Of a DNA stretch of 64,000 nt, positions 25,162 to 37,816 are shown in pieces (position 1 is the first letter of the stretch; every line of letters begins with the position of its first letter). Below the pieces are notes generated by a model. The model was not told the origin of the DNA and did no database searches. It was given only the letters and a program-made list of their open reading frames with translations. Both the position numbers and the translations under genes were made by a program. Source of the DNA: Dipteronia dyeriana (lineage: Eukaryota > Streptophyta > Magnoliopsida > Sapindales > Sapindaceae); NCBI GenBank assembly GCA_032871835.1, contig CM065299.1:96920652-96984651 (forward strand). Direction: 5' to 3'.

Positions 25162-26687
25162 GGCCAACGTACCAAAATGGGAATGCTCCGTCTATTTAGA
25201 GATGAAGAAAGAATTCCCTTAACTGCTCGATCAATTATACATGTGTCAGGTTTGTGACCGGCGAAAAAACAAAGAAAAGGTGCAGAGCAAACAAGGAACA
25301 GCAACGTTAAAGCATAAATGCAACTTTTGAAAAACTCATGCTCGTATTGACTCTCAGAAATCCCCCTTACATAGAGGAAACAAGAAAGAAATTTACCTTT
25401 GCAAATCTGACTACATAAGATAGAAGCAAACCACTTTGTCTAGACATCTTAATGCTTAATTCAGTAAAATAAAATTAATTTGAATGCATCAATCTCATAT
25501 TTTTATTCATTAAATATGTGAATATTAAACCATAATTTAAAAATAATAATTCTATTAACAGTTCAATTAAATTCTTTATCATAATTAATAGATGATAGTA
25601 TGATACCCATCATTCCGCAATTAAAATTAAGAAATCAGGACCTGAGAAAATTCTGGAAGGTCGGGGGTATAACTGTCTTTTCAAAACCATGCCAGTTGAA
25701 AATAAAGAGATCGTTGCAAGTAAAATACTGTTAACAGACCTATCGCTCCTAGATAATCTAGCAATTAAAAGACAAAAATACCCTTGAAACTTGCAGTTCA
25801 ACATCTGCAGTTTACCCTGTGATAAAAACTGTAGTGGAGAACGATTATGGAAATAGTGCTTCTGATTAGAAAGACTTCAACTTTACTGTTTTCGTTTAAT
25901 ATTAATCATCTTAAGCTAATAGAGTTTCAGATTTGAAGTAAATCATTTAATTGAGAATAACTAGTATGCATCACAAAATAAACTGAAAACCAGTAAACAG
26001 AGAAAATCGTGATTCCTTGAACATACACAAAATTGGAGGCAAATACTTGATACAAACTCAATATTCAGAGAATTAGATCTCTGAACTTTAAATTCTGTTT
26101 GGTTACTAAGAAAATAGAGGACATTTCCGCAAAGCGGAAAACAACAAAATCCGTACAGTTTCTGTTAAATTCGTTTTTTAAAAAAGTGAACAATTTAAGG
26201 CCTTGGTTAGTCAAAGAGGAAATTTGTTGTTTAGGCCAAATTCAAAATTTCAATTTCCTTCAATTTCCTTTATTTTCTCACCAACCAAACAGCAACAAAA
26301 AAAAACATAATTATACGAACGAATTTCCTTCCACCAACATGTTATACATAAAATAAATAAAAAAAAAAAAAAAAAAAAATAAAGAAATAAATAATATGAG
26401 AAACTATACACCAACGCAACACTAGAGAATTTCGAAAATAAAACTTCAAACTTTTACATACCTTAGATTCTCTCGTTTACCGAATCCTCCAAAATCCAGA
26501 AACTTCGATGCTTAAACTATCTCCAACAGCGATAACAAGAGATAATTTTATTTTTTTTTAAAGGCAGTTTTGAAGAAAAAAAACCTCAACCTAACATGTA
26601 AGCGTCTGCATTTTCTGTGTCCAGTTTGGCGCTCTCAACAACAAACGAAAAACTGTATAGTTCGGGTTTCTGCAAATAAAAAGAGAG

Positions 26688-26718
<31 letters not shown>

Positions 26719-26745
26719 TTTGTGAAGAAGAAGCAGAGGGAGGAG
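25162..26745 (-). other. 5' UTR and probable long leader intron of the bZIP gene
   Basis: On the minus strand a donor (CTAAG|GTATG) at 26462/26461 and an acceptor (AAATAG|ACGG) near 25190, preceded by a pyrimidine-rich stretch, outline a leader intron of about 1.27 kb. The leader exon at about 26462-26745 contains a (GA)n/(CT)n microsatellite (about 26683-26712). An A-run of about 26 bases lies inside the intron near 26352-26380. The structure is inferred from splice signals only. Confidence 0.55.
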
Positions 26746-26749
26746 CGCC

Positions 26750-26975
26750 AAGGCAACATCCACGTCACCAAACGCGTGTCGTATACAAGTACAGCGTATA
26801 TACGTGGGCAACGTTTGTTGTTGAGTTGGCCCACCGATAATCTCGCTGGCCATTTTTATTTATTCCAACGTCACCTCGACCGTACACGTGTTCGTTAATG
26901 ACTCGACATACGCGTCGTCGATTAGAGTCCAACCTATCACACCCGTCATGTGGCTTACGTGGGTTTCTTTTCATT
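26750..26975 (-). promoter_or_regulatory. bZIP gene promoter with an ACGT-element cluster
   Basis: Upstream of the leader exon lie five ACGT cores in about 200 bp: CCACGTCA (26760), TACGTGGG (26801), AACGTCAC (26867), a perfect G-box CACGTG (26885-26890) and TACGTGGG (26956). These are the sites bZIP proteins bind, so control by bZIPs, perhaps including this gene's own product, is plausible. Transcription start and TATA box were not fixed. Confidence 0.5.
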
Positions 26976-27983
26976 TGATTTAATTTTTTAATTAAATGAT
27001 AAGATATTTATTTTATTTTTAATGTGTGAGCGTTTTATCGAAAATTAAACTAGAATGAATAGGTCCTTTGGAATCCATGACGGGCCAGTCATTGACGAGC
27101 TATGTGGGACGCTTGATCTCCTCCATAAGATTGATTTGTTTGATCTTTTCTGTATATAAATATTATTTAATTGATAATATTTTCTAATCAGCTTTTAGTT
27201 TTTACCAAATATTTGGCAAATCGCTTCTATCCACGTGGAATGTCTTTTCAATTTCTGCTACTCACGTGAGAAAAATGTAACACGGCCTAAAAAAAAAATT
27301 TGATGTGAGAATAAATTAATTACAAATTTTAAATATGTTTGCGCATGTGTGTGACAGAATTTTCACGCGGTAAGAATAAATATATCAATGGCTGAAATAG
27401 ATATATTAACTATGTACAGTGTGTTTTGAACATAATTTAACTCATTTTGTGTCAATGTTAAATAAATAGAAAATAAATTATCCTATTTAAGATAATATCT
27501 GTCACACACACACAAACTTATTCAAGATATACATTCTAACCGGGTTTTGCTAAGTTGATGTTAGTAGCGATGTTACTAGATCAATTGTGTATAAAAATAA
27601 ACCTACTCTCTCATATAGTTACCCAGTAATATTACTGTTCAGCAACTTAGCCAAACTTATTCTGACTACGTTTGTTTTATAGATTATATGAATATGTAAT
27701 TTGTGGATATAATAATATGATATGTAAACTAGTTAAATGAGGAATAAATACCAATATAATAGCATCTCTGACCGTACTTTCTAAATTTTAACTATTTTAG
27801 CTAATAACTTTTCATAGAATCACTTTAACCGTCCTCTCTATTATAGTTAGTCATTAATGTTTTAATGTTTTAATATTTTAATATTTTAATAATTTAAAAT
27901 ACACATATATTTATTTTGTTTCAAAATTGACATCATTTTTTCTATAGGAAAATTAGTTTAAAAATAATAAATAATTGGAGAGC
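26976..27983. other. AT-rich intergenic spacer
   Basis: No gene is seen. From about 27765 the text (agcatctctgaccgtac..., then a later gagagcgaaaatagctagc) looks like the two ends of a small MITE that runs into the first unit of the tandem array on its right. Confidence 0.4.
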
Positions 27984-29848
27984 GAAAATAGCTAGCAATG
28001 AATGACTTCTTACATTTTGAAAGTGTCTTGGTAGTAGAAATGACGCCAGTTCCTAGTTCAGAACCAGCAGGTCCGATTCTGGTCCGGTTCTAACAGTTCT
28101 ACCGGTTCAGTTCCAACATTTTTTATAAAAAAAAAACTCATTGTCACAGTCCCCACTCCCTATATCCCTAATCCCAAATTGATACCCAACAGATTTTCCT
28201 AAATCAACCCTCTCTCCCTCTCTCCCTTTCTCCCTCTCTCTTACACAAATCAACCTAGAATCCCATATCTTCATCTCTATCTCAACCCAGAACTTCATAT
28301 CTCTCTCCCAAATCATTAAATCAACCCAAATCAACCCAGATTTCCAGCGGTTGGATCGATCATCATCATTTTCTTATTTCTTATTTCTTTTTATTTTCTC
28401 TTCAGCTTCTTCGTTTGTCTTCTTCTTCTTGCTTGGATCAATCGATCGATAGAGAGATGAGATTGGGGGTGGTGTTGTGGTGGTCGTTGGTCGATGTATG
28501 TATGTGATTGAGTTTAGACGGTGGTGGATTTTGGGTTTGTGGTGGTGGGTGCTTGACTGGTTTGGATTTGAGAGAGAGATATGGCTGGTTTGGATGAGAG
28601 AGAGATCTGGTTTGGATTTTGGAATAGAGAGTATTTTAGGGAACCAAAACCAAAACCAAAACCGAAACCTCCTTACTTTCGGTTCACGGTCCGATTTTGA
28701 AGCCACGGTTGCGGTTCGGTTCCACGGTTGGAACCGAACCAGCGTCTTGCCTACTTGATAGCTCTCTAAAATATGAAGCCATAATAGGGAGTGGTTGAAG
28801 TGCAAAAAAAAAACCATCCCCACTATAAATGGGCTTTGGTGCCCAATGAGGCGACCCCACCAGTAACACCGCCCCCCCCCCCCCCCCTCCCCTCCCCTCC
28901 CCTCCCCTCCCCAACAATTCCTTAACCACCTCCTTCAAACCCCATTTAGAGGGATTAGGGATGGGGGCGATTTGGAAAGAGAAAATAGCTAGCAAGGAAT
29001 GGCTTCTTACATTTTGAGAGCGTTTTGGTAGTAGAAATGATGTTGGTTCCTGGTTTAGAACCGATTATGGTCCGGTTCCGACAGTTCTACCGGTTCAGTT
29101 CCAACCTTTTTAAAAAAAAAAACTCAGTGTCTCAGTCCCTATTCCCTAGATCCCCAATCCCAGATTGATACCCAACAGATTTTCCTAAATCAACCCCCTC
29201 TCTCTCACACACACACACAAATCAACCTAGAATCTCATATCTTCATTTCTCTATTCAACCTAGGACTTCATATATCTCTCTCATTTCATTAAATCAACCC
29301 ATATGAACCCAAATGAACCCAAATTTCCAGCGGTTGGATCGATCGTCATCATCTTCTTTCTTCGTTCTTTCTTTTTCTTTTTCTTTTCTCTTCAGTTTCT
29401 TCGTTTGTCTTCTTCTTCTTGCTTGGATAAATTGATCGATAGAGAGATGAGATTTGGGGTGGTGTTGTGGTGGTCGTTGGTCGATGGATGTGTGTGATTG
29501 AGTTTAGACTGTGATGGATTTTGGGTTTGTGGTGGTTGGTGCTTGACTGATTTGGATTTGAGAGAGATATGGCTAGTTTGGATGAGAGAGAGATCTGGTT
29601 TGGATTTTGGATGAGAGAGTATTTTAGGGAACCGAAACCTCCCTGCATTCGGTTCAAGGTCCGATTTTGAGGTGACGGTTGCTGTTTGGTTCCACGGTTG
29701 GAACCGAACCAGCCTCTTGCCTACTTGGTAGCTCTCTAAAATATGAAGCCATAATAGGGAGTGGTTGAAGTGCAAAAAAACCATACCCACTAGAGATGGG
29801 CTTTGGTGCCTAATGAGGCGGCCCCACCAGTACCCCCACCCCCACCCC

Positions 29849-29881
<33 letters not shown>

Positions 29882-30925
29882 CCCCATTCCTCAACCACCT
29901 CCTCCAAAACCCATTTAGAGTGATTGGGGATAGGGGAGATTTAGGGTGATTTGGAGTGAGAAAATAGCTAGCAAGGAATGACTTCTTACATTTTGAGAGT
30001 GTCTTGGTAGTAGAAATGATGTTGGTTCCTAGTTCAGAACAGACATGTCCGATTCTGGTCCAGTTCCAACAATTCTACCAGTTCAGTTCCAACTTTTTTA
30101 AAAAAAAAAATTAGTGTCTCTGTATCTACTCCTCATATCCCCAATCCCAGATTGATACCCAATAGATTTTCCTAAATCAACCCTCTCTCTCTCACACACA
30201 CAAATCAACCTAGAATCCCATATCTTCATCTCTCTCTAAACCCAGGGCTTCATATATCTCTCCCATATCATTAAATCAACCCATATCAACCCAAATCAAC
30301 CTAGATTTCCAGCGGTTGGATCGATCATCATCTTCTTTTTTCTTTTTCTTCTTTCTTCTGTCTTTTTCTTTCTTCTTCTTTTCTCTTCAACTTCTTCATT
30401 TGTCTTCTTCTTCTTGCTTGGATCAATCAATTGATAGAGTGATGAGATTGGGGGTGGTGTTATGGTGGTCGCTGGTCGATGGATGTGTGTGATTGAGTTT
30501 AGACGGTGTTGGATTTTGGGTTTGTAATGGTGGGTGCTTGACTAGTTTGGGTTTGAGAGAGATATGGCTGGTTTGGATGAGAGAGAGATCTGGTTTGGAT
30601 TTTGGAAGAGAGAGTATTTTAGGGAACCGAAACCTAAACCGAAACCGAAACCGAAACCTCCCTGCTTCTGGTTCACGGTCCGGTTTCGAGGCCACGGTTG
30701 TGGATCGGTTCTATGGTTGGAACCGAACCAACGTCTTGCCTACTTGGTAGCTCTCTAAAATATAAAGTCATAATAGGGAGTGGTTGAAGTGCAAAAAACC
30801 ATCCCCACTAGAGATGGGCTTTGGTGCCCAATGGGGCGGGCCCACCCCCATTCCTCAACCCTTTCCCCTACCACCTCCCCCAAAATTTAGAGGGATTGGG
30901 GATATGGGCAATTTGGGGGGAGGAT
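27984..30925. repeat. Three tandem copies of a 0.98-kb unit containing a MITE-like element
   Basis: The phrase GAAAATAGCTAGCAA recurs at 27984, 28981 and 29960 (periods 997 and 979). Each unit repeats the same order: ACTTCTTACATTTTG, a GGTTC/GAACC-rich segment, a CT-rich tract, CGGTTGGATCGATC, a GT-rich tract, a second GAACC-rich segment, ATGGGCTTTGGTG and a C-rich tract. Inside each unit the two GAACC segments form imperfect inverted ends (near 28034 and 28757 in copy 1), suggesting a MITE carried in the duplication. The C-rich tract differs per copy. Long antisense reading frames here are low-complexity and not genes. Confidence 0.85.
28865..28912 (+). repeat. Poly-C and (CCCCT)n tract in array copy 1
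   Basis: A run of C followed by several CCCCT units is the copy-1 version of the C-rich tract. The copy-2 counterpart (29825-29890) is (CCCCCA)n then (CCCTCA)n. Copy 3 has only a short non-repetitive version near 30840. Confidence 0.85.
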
Positions 30926-31472
30926 CCCCCACCCCTCCCCCTAAACTCCATTTCCTATATTCATTTTTATTTCCAATTTAAATTTTCAGTTCTTAATCCG
31001 AAAATCGGAATTCTATATTTGGAATCTGGTGATTCCTATCTTTTGTTTAACACTGTTAAATATTCAATCCAAAAAGTAATCAAAATAAAATATCTAATTG
31101 GTTTGAAGAAATCTAAAATAAATACAAATACTTCTAATAGAGTATTACACAACAAAACAAATTTTAAGTTTACATCTTCGATTAATACTCTATGTACTAC
31201 ATACTAACCAGTAATTACTAACTCATGCTAATATTATAATATATTTGTTTTTTTAATTATTAAAACTTTAGATAAAAAATAATATATATATACCCCCCCC
31301 CCCCCCCCAAATAATAAATTCGGGGTCAAATTTGCCTCTACCGCCACCCCCAAAGCTCATTTGGGAGAAAAAATTGCCACCATAACCTATGGGAGCCCGT
31401 GGGGGATGGGCCCGCATGGGGAAATGTCCATTCCTAATTCCTACTAGCTATTTTAGATAAAAAGTGGCTTTA
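30926..31472. other. Spacer with G/C-rich ends and a poly-C run
   Basis: AT-rich core sequence lies between two G/C-rich patches (ggggggaggatcccccac near 30915 and gtgggggatgggcccgc near 31401), which look like the ends of another non-autonomous element. A poly-C run of about 17 lies at 31293-31309. No gene. Confidence 0.4.
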
Positions 31473-32841
31473 GGGTGCGTTTGGTACGCCGGATGGGACG
31501 GAACAACGTGTGACAACTTTCTCTTGTCCCACGTTTGACGTGTTTTAAGCATGTGACCAGACGGGACAACATGGGATAACAATCATAAAAAAAATGTCTC
31601 ACCCAAGACCCTAGGCCAAACTTGACAAACTTGTCCAATGCATGGGACAAGTATGGAAAATACCTTTTTACACTTGATTCTTTCAAAAATTACAAATATA
31701 AAATAAAACCCAAAAGCCATTTCCCTTCCTCATTCTCTCACGCAGTCACGTTTCTCTCTCTCTCTCATGCAATATCGGTCTCTCTCCCTTTCAATCGTTG
31801 CTTGGACACCAACGAAGAGCAAAGATATCACTCTCAGTATCTCTGTCTTCCTTCTCTCTCTACGTTCGATCTCTTTCGATCTTGGAGGTGGCGGTTGTTG
31901 TTGATTTCAATTTTGGGTTTTCAATATAGGGTTCTCGATTGGGGGTTTTCGATTGGGCTTTAATTGTTTGATGATTGTAATGGTTTGGTGTTAGACACTG
32001 GATTGGGTGTTGGAGAAAGGAAGTTAATTGATTTTTTCACCATTTTTTTTCATCAGATTGAACACAGATCTTTTAACAATTTTATTTTTTAGAATTAGTT
32101 TAGTTTATTTGTGTAATTAGATTAGTAAAGTGAGAAGACAATCTTTCATGAAAAGATCACAAATTCTCTAACCAACCCCTAGACCCGGAAATCCAGAATC
32201 ACTACAATCTCACTTTTTCACTTTTTTTTTTGTTAGTGAAACCTTTGTTGTTAATGTAATTGAAATTTACAGCAGTTGGAAAATCATACATGCCATTGCA
32301 ATTCACGGACAAGAAGTGCAGGAAATCATGTATGCTATATCAATTTCAAAAAATTTGCTCTGAAACTAATTGGTGTGAGTTGGAAGGTGAACAATTTGTA
32401 ATTTTATCAGATGACATTGTCGTTGTTGCCTGAAAAAATTTGTCTTGTTGTTTGAGGTTTTATCTGAATATGCATGTTTAATCATTTAGTTGCAGTATAA
32501 ATGAAACTATACATGATCTATGCATAAGAATTACCATAACTTGACATTGGAAGGGTATAATATGATATATAAAAATATTTATTTAATAAAATAAAATAAA
32601 TACTAACTTGCTTTGTCCCATATATCATTGTTATGTGGTAACAAACATTGGACGGAACAATAAAGGGACTATGGTCATTTGAACCTCTTGTCTCGTTCTG
32701 CCATAGACATACCAAACGCGTAACAATATAGTGAACAGTTCTGTACTTTTGTCCCAGACCTATAAAACACAATATAGAACAGTCTATCGCGTCCCGTCCC
32801 ACCCCACCTTATCCCGTCCCATGTCCGTACCAAACGCACCC
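31473..32841. mobile_element. PIF/Harbinger-type non-autonomous element with perfect TIRs
   Basis: The left end GGGTGCGTTTGGTACG and the right end CGTACCAAACGCACCC are perfect inverted repeats of 16 bp. TTA lies immediately outside both ends (31470-31472 and 32842-32844), the diagnostic target duplication. Near both ends there are further GGGACGG/CCGTCCC-type repeats. The element is 1369 bp. No transposase is seen. The inner part (31720-31990) looks like a leader plus first intron of a gene (CT-rich tract, then GATCTTGGAGGTGG...), perhaps from an autonomous relative. Confidence 0.88.
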
Positions 32842-33490
32842 TTATGGAACATGGTTGGAATGGTGGGAAATTTTAAAAGATCTTGGATAGTGTAAAATAA
32901 ATCCAAAAATTATAATAATTATTTTGTAACAATTTTTTTTTTTTTGACGTATTATTTTATAATGTATTAAAATTTTAAAAACACGCTATTAAAAAAAATT
33001 AATCTGCATGTATATTAAGTGGAGTCGAGTGTTAGGGTATGAACATGAAACATAAATTGAATAAAAGATATAGTGGTATGTGATAATCTAATAATTATTT
33101 TGTCTAAATGCAACGCTTGAAGATTGATTAATACAGCAGTAAGGTTGTCATTCTTTTTTTTTTTTTAACAGAGGGGTTGTTTAAATTTATAGCATAGCAA
33201 TGATACCATGATATAGAATTAAATCACAGTTTAATTCCAGATTTGTTGTCTAAGATTTAAATAAACCTAAATCCATGCAATTGTTTTCTAGACTTCTATG
33301 TAATTTCGTATGGATAAAAATACTGCAATTGTTTTCTAGACTTCTATGTAATTTCGTATAGATAAAACTACCGTTTGTGATAATCTATGTAATTGTGTTC
33401 TATCAGTTCTACCTAATACGGATTTGTGTTTAAGTCGTTTTTCTTTTATCTGGTAAGATAAAATAAAAAATATGTTATGAATAAAAAACA
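32842..33490. other. AT-rich spacer with a 48-bp tandem duplication
   Basis: No gene. GCAATTGTTTTCTAGACTTC starts at 33277 and again at 33325, so a 48-bp segment is directly duplicated with only a few differences. The last five bases (33486-33490, aaaca) are the target duplication of the copia element that follows. Confidence 0.6.
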
Positions 33491-33796
33491 TGTTATGAAA
33501 ATACAATAGGAGTGAATACCCATCCAATATTATAATGTAACTTATGATCATTCATCTTTCTCAATTTATTCTCAAGTTTATTGTACCACTGATTCTCATG
33601 TTTATGGCACAATTGATTCTCATGTCTATTGCTAATGTCTTTTCATATGTATAACTACTATATTCTGAGCCTATAAAAGGGAGGACTCACCAAGATGTAA
33701 ACACCATTGAGAAGTGAATAAAATATCATATTTATATGTTAACCTTTCCTTGATTTCTTCTTGTGTTCTTATGCTATTACTATTTATTTCATTTCA
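33491..33796 (+). repeat. 5' LTR of the copia element
   Basis: It starts TGTTATGAAAATAC and ends ATTTCATTTCA. It contains a TATA-like box (GAGCCTATAAAAGGGAGG) at about 33677, giving a likely element promoter, and AATAAA at about 33718. It is directly followed by the primer-binding site. Confidence 0.93.
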
Positions 33797-33799
33797 CGT

Positions 33800-33815
33800 T
33801 ATCAGCACGAAGTAG
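33800..33815 (+). other. Copia primer-binding site
   Basis: TTATCAGCACGAAGTAG directly follows the 5' LTR. ATCAGCACGA resembles the half-tRNA-Met primer sites of Ale-type copia elements. Confidence 0.65.
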
Positions 33816-34031
33816 CTCCGATCAGGTAATTTTTTTTTTTTCACAAGGTATGAAAAGTATATATATTGTAATTTGTTATTGACTCACAATAACAATATTC
33901 AGCAATTTTACAATTACAAAATATTATGGAATTAACAAGTATATTCATACCCTTACATATTCTGTTATAAATTCGACATATTTGTGTTTAGGAATTTCTA
34001 ATAATCATTTTTGTGATTTAGCTACCAGAAT

Positions 34032-35078
34032 ATGTCGAACATCACAAAACTTGAATTTGCTGCTCTGGACATTTATGGTGACAACTATTTGTCATGGATT
34101 CTTGATACTGAAATTCATCTTGATGCTAAAAATTTGGGAGAAACAATTAAATAAAAAAAATGAAGCATCTTCACAGGACCGTACTAGAGTAATGATTTTC
34201 CTTCGGCACCATCTTCACGAAGGATTGAAATCTGAGTATCTTACTGTTAAAGATCCATTTGAGCTTTGGAAAAACTTAGAAGAGAGATTTAATCACCAAA
34301 AAACGACGATACTTCCAAATGCTCGTTATGCTTGGATGCACTTATGATTGTAAGATTTCAAATCGGTCCGTGAGTATAATTCTTCATTATTTAAGATTGT
34401 TTCTCAATTGAAATTATGTGGAGAGACAATAACTGAACAATACATGTTAGAAAAAAACGTTTTTCTACTTTTCATGCCTCGAATTTGCTTCTGCAAGAAC
34501 AATATCGAGAGCGTAGATTTACCAAATATTATGAGTTAATTTCATGTGTTCTTGTGGCTGAGCAAAATAATGAGCTTTTGATGAAAAATCACCAATCTCA
34601 CCCAATTGGAACTATAGCATTCCCATAAGCGAATGCTAACTCATCAAATAACCGTGGCGGTTATCGTGGGCGTGGGTGTGGCTGTAGCCATGGTCGTGGT
34701 CGTGGTCGTGGTCGTGGTCATTATCAAGGCCGAGATGGTCATAATAAGAAATCTAAACCAAACCACCATAAGTGAAATAACAATGATGGAAAACAAGAAA
34801 AGAGGAAAGATTTTCAAAACAAACCCTCTAAAAATCATGACAATGCTTGTTTCAGATGTGTAGTAAAAGGACATTGGTTGCGTACCTGTCGTACGCCTAA
34901 ACATCTTGTGGAACTTTATCAAACATCATTGAAGGCAAAAGGAAAAGAGGTGGAAACAAATTTCATTGATCATAGTAAGCCAGTTGACATAACTCACCTA
35001 GACGTTTCAGATTTCTTTGAGGACCCAAATGGGAACATTGACCACTTGATTGGAGATGAAAATGTTAATACCAATTAG
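34032..35078 (+). pseudogene. Copia gag remnant
   Basis: The start MSNITKLEFAALDIYGDNYL is typical of copia gag and is stopped after about 40 codons, with pieces continuing in other frames. An Arg/Gly-rich box (GRGRGRGRG) lies at about 34660-34720. The zinc knuckle CFRCVVKGHWLRTC (CX2CX4HX4C) lies at about 34852-34893 and is intact. Gag would package element RNA into particles. Confidence 0.85.
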
Positions 35079-35374
35079 CATTTTTATGGAATTATTTTCA
35101 ATGTGTTTTTCATTATGTTCTGGTGTGTTACTAGTGCTTAATTGTCATTATGTTTAAGTTTTTTTTTTTTGAGTGCTCTAGAGTATTTTGCATGTGATTC
35201 TAATAAAATTCCCTATAATATGGGCTTTGAGGAAATAAATTTGTCTTATAATTCGATTTGCTTTGAATGAAGTTTGAATTTTATATATTCATTTTTTTCT
35301 TAATTAACCTGTAATCTCCTCAATTTTTATTTTATTTTATTTTAATTTATTTATGTTAACTTAAATTTATATAT

Positions 35375-36480
35375 GTGAAGATGGCTTCAGATCATACTAA
35401 TGATTTGAATAATCAAAAGATGAATGATGGAGATGAATGTCTTGTAGACAGTGCCACAACGCATACAATCCTTCGAAACAAAAAACGTTTCACTCACTTA
35501 AAATTAGCTAAAGCTAATGTTAACACTATATCATGTACTACAAACCTGATAGACGGCTCAAGAAGAGCAAATATTTTGTTACCAAATGGAACAAATTACA
35601 AATCAATGATGTTTTATATTCTAGCAATTCCAAAAGAAATTTGCTAAGCTTTAAAGATATCTGTCTTAATCAATAACACATTGAGACTGCTAATGAAGGT
35701 AATATAGAATACCTTTATATCACTACTATTGTATCATGCCGGAAGCAGATACTGGAAAGATTTTTTGGACTTTCTTCTGGGTTGTATCAAACTGCCATAC
35801 GAACTATAGAAACAAATAGTATATTGAGCCAGAAGTTCAATGATCCAAAGACTTTTATGCTTTGGCATGATAGACTTGGTCATCCAGGATCAATTATGAT
35901 GCAGAGAATTGTTGAAAACTCACATGGACATTCCTTAAAGAACCTGAAGATTCTTTTACCTTCTGATAACCCATGTGCAGCTTGTTCTCAAGGAAAATTA
36001 ATTACAAGACCATCCACAACGAAGGTCAATTTGAATCCCCAAGATTTTTGGAAATAATTCATGGTGATATTTGTGGACCTATTCATCCATCTTGTGGACC
36101 TTTTAGATATTTCATGGTTTTAATAGACGCGTCAACTAGGTGATCACATGTTTGTTTGCTCTCTACTCGTACTGTTGCATTTGCAAGACTTCTTGCTCAA
36201 ATTATTAAATTACGAGCTCAATTTCCTGATTATCAAATAAAAAAAAATAGACTAGATAATGCAGGTGAATTTACATATAAGGCTTTTGATGATTATTGCA
36301 TATCAATCGGTATTGATATAGAGCATCTTGTTGCACATGTCCATACTCAAAATGGTTTGGCAGAATCCTTGATAAAACGTCTTCAATTGATTGCTAGGTC
36401 TTTACTTTTAAAATCAAAATTACATGTTTCTTCATAGGGACATGCAATATCACAAGCTGCATCGTTAATTCGTATTCGAC
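35375..36480 (+). pseudogene. Copia protease and integrase remnants
   Basis: The protease is recognised by CLVDSATTHTILRNKK (about 35435-35485), whose D-S-A triplet is the active site. Next comes the pre-integrase zinc region (LWHDRLGHPG ... CAACSQGK, 35860-35995). The integrase core follows: HGDICGPIHP, LDNAGEFTYKAF and NGLAESLIKR give the D, D and E residues, in frames broken by stops near 36056, 36141 and 36436. Confidence 0.88.
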
Positions 36481-37171
36481 CAACTAGTTATCATAATTTT
36501 TCACCTTTACAGCTTGTCCTTGGCCAACAACCAAATATTTCTCATTTAAGAATCTTTAGTTGTGCTGTTTATGTTCCAATTTCACCCCCACAGAGGACAA
36601 AAATGGGCCATCAACGAAAACTTGGGATTTATGTTGGCTATGATTCTCCTTCAATAATTAGATATCTTGAGCCTTTAACAGGAGATATTTTCACCTCAAG
36701 ATTTGCAGATTGCCAATTTGATGAACAAGTTTTCTCGTCGTTAGGGGGAGAAAAGACAGATAAACGACGTGAACTTATATGGAATGCATCATCCTTATCT
36801 CAGTTTGATCCTCGAACAAATCGATGTGAACTTGAAGTTTAAAGGATTATTCAGTTACAAATCAAATTCCAGATGCATTTAACGATTAAAAAAAATAAAT
36901 AGTAAAATCACATATACCTGCTGAAAATGTCACAGCAAGGGTTGATGTCCCTGAAAGACAATTAGATAAGGTAAATGAAATTAAGCCACGCTTAAACCGT
37001 GGTAGACCAATTGGTGCGAAAGACTTAGCTCCAAGGAAAAGGAGAATACAAATAAAGCTTCAAAATAAAAGTGGTTTTCCTAAAGAAACTATCATCGAAA
37101 ATCAGACAACAAAAATTAATCGATCTGAAACTGATCAAATTACTCCCGAAGAAGTATATGAACCAACAAAT

Positions 37172-37756
37172 ATGGAAATACAAAATTCCCCTGAAGAGGA
37201 ACAAAATGATCATGAGTATTTGCAAAGTAAAGAAATTTTAATCTCTCCAGATAAAACTCATAAACGAATCTCAATAGATTATGTTGGTTCTAAGAAATTC
37301 TTGGATCGAAGAAATATTAACATTAATGATAAATTTGCATTCGCTGTCGCTCTTAAAATTATGAATAATGATGAAAATGTTGAACCAACAACAGTGGAAG
37401 AATGTCGACGTAAAAAAGATTGCCCAAAATGGAAAGAAGAGATCCAAATTGAACTAAATTCGCTTGAAAAACGTGAAGTTTTTGGACCAGTTGTCCTGAC
37501 GCCTGAAGACGTCAAACCTGTCGGGTATAAATGGGTTTTTATTAGAAAACAAAATGAGAAAAATGAGATTGTAAGATATAAAGCACGACTCGTAGCACAA
37601 GGTTTCTCATAGAGACCAGGTATTGACTATGAGGAGACTTATTCTCCAGTAATGGATGCAATCACATTCCGCTTTTTTATTAGTTTGGCAGCCTTCGAAG
37701 GGCTTGATATGCGCCTTATGGACGTAGTAACAGCATACCTGTATGGATCTATTGAT

Positions 37757-37816
<60 letters not shown>

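Noticed and set aside
28374..30750. Several open frames of 90-150 codons on both strands in the tandem array
   Set aside because: They read through CT-rich, GT-rich and GAACC-rich repeats, overlap each other on opposite strands, recur in each unit and show no domain.
34633..34922. Val- or Thr-rich frames on both strands
   Set aside because: They are shadow frames of the Arg/Gly box of copia gag.
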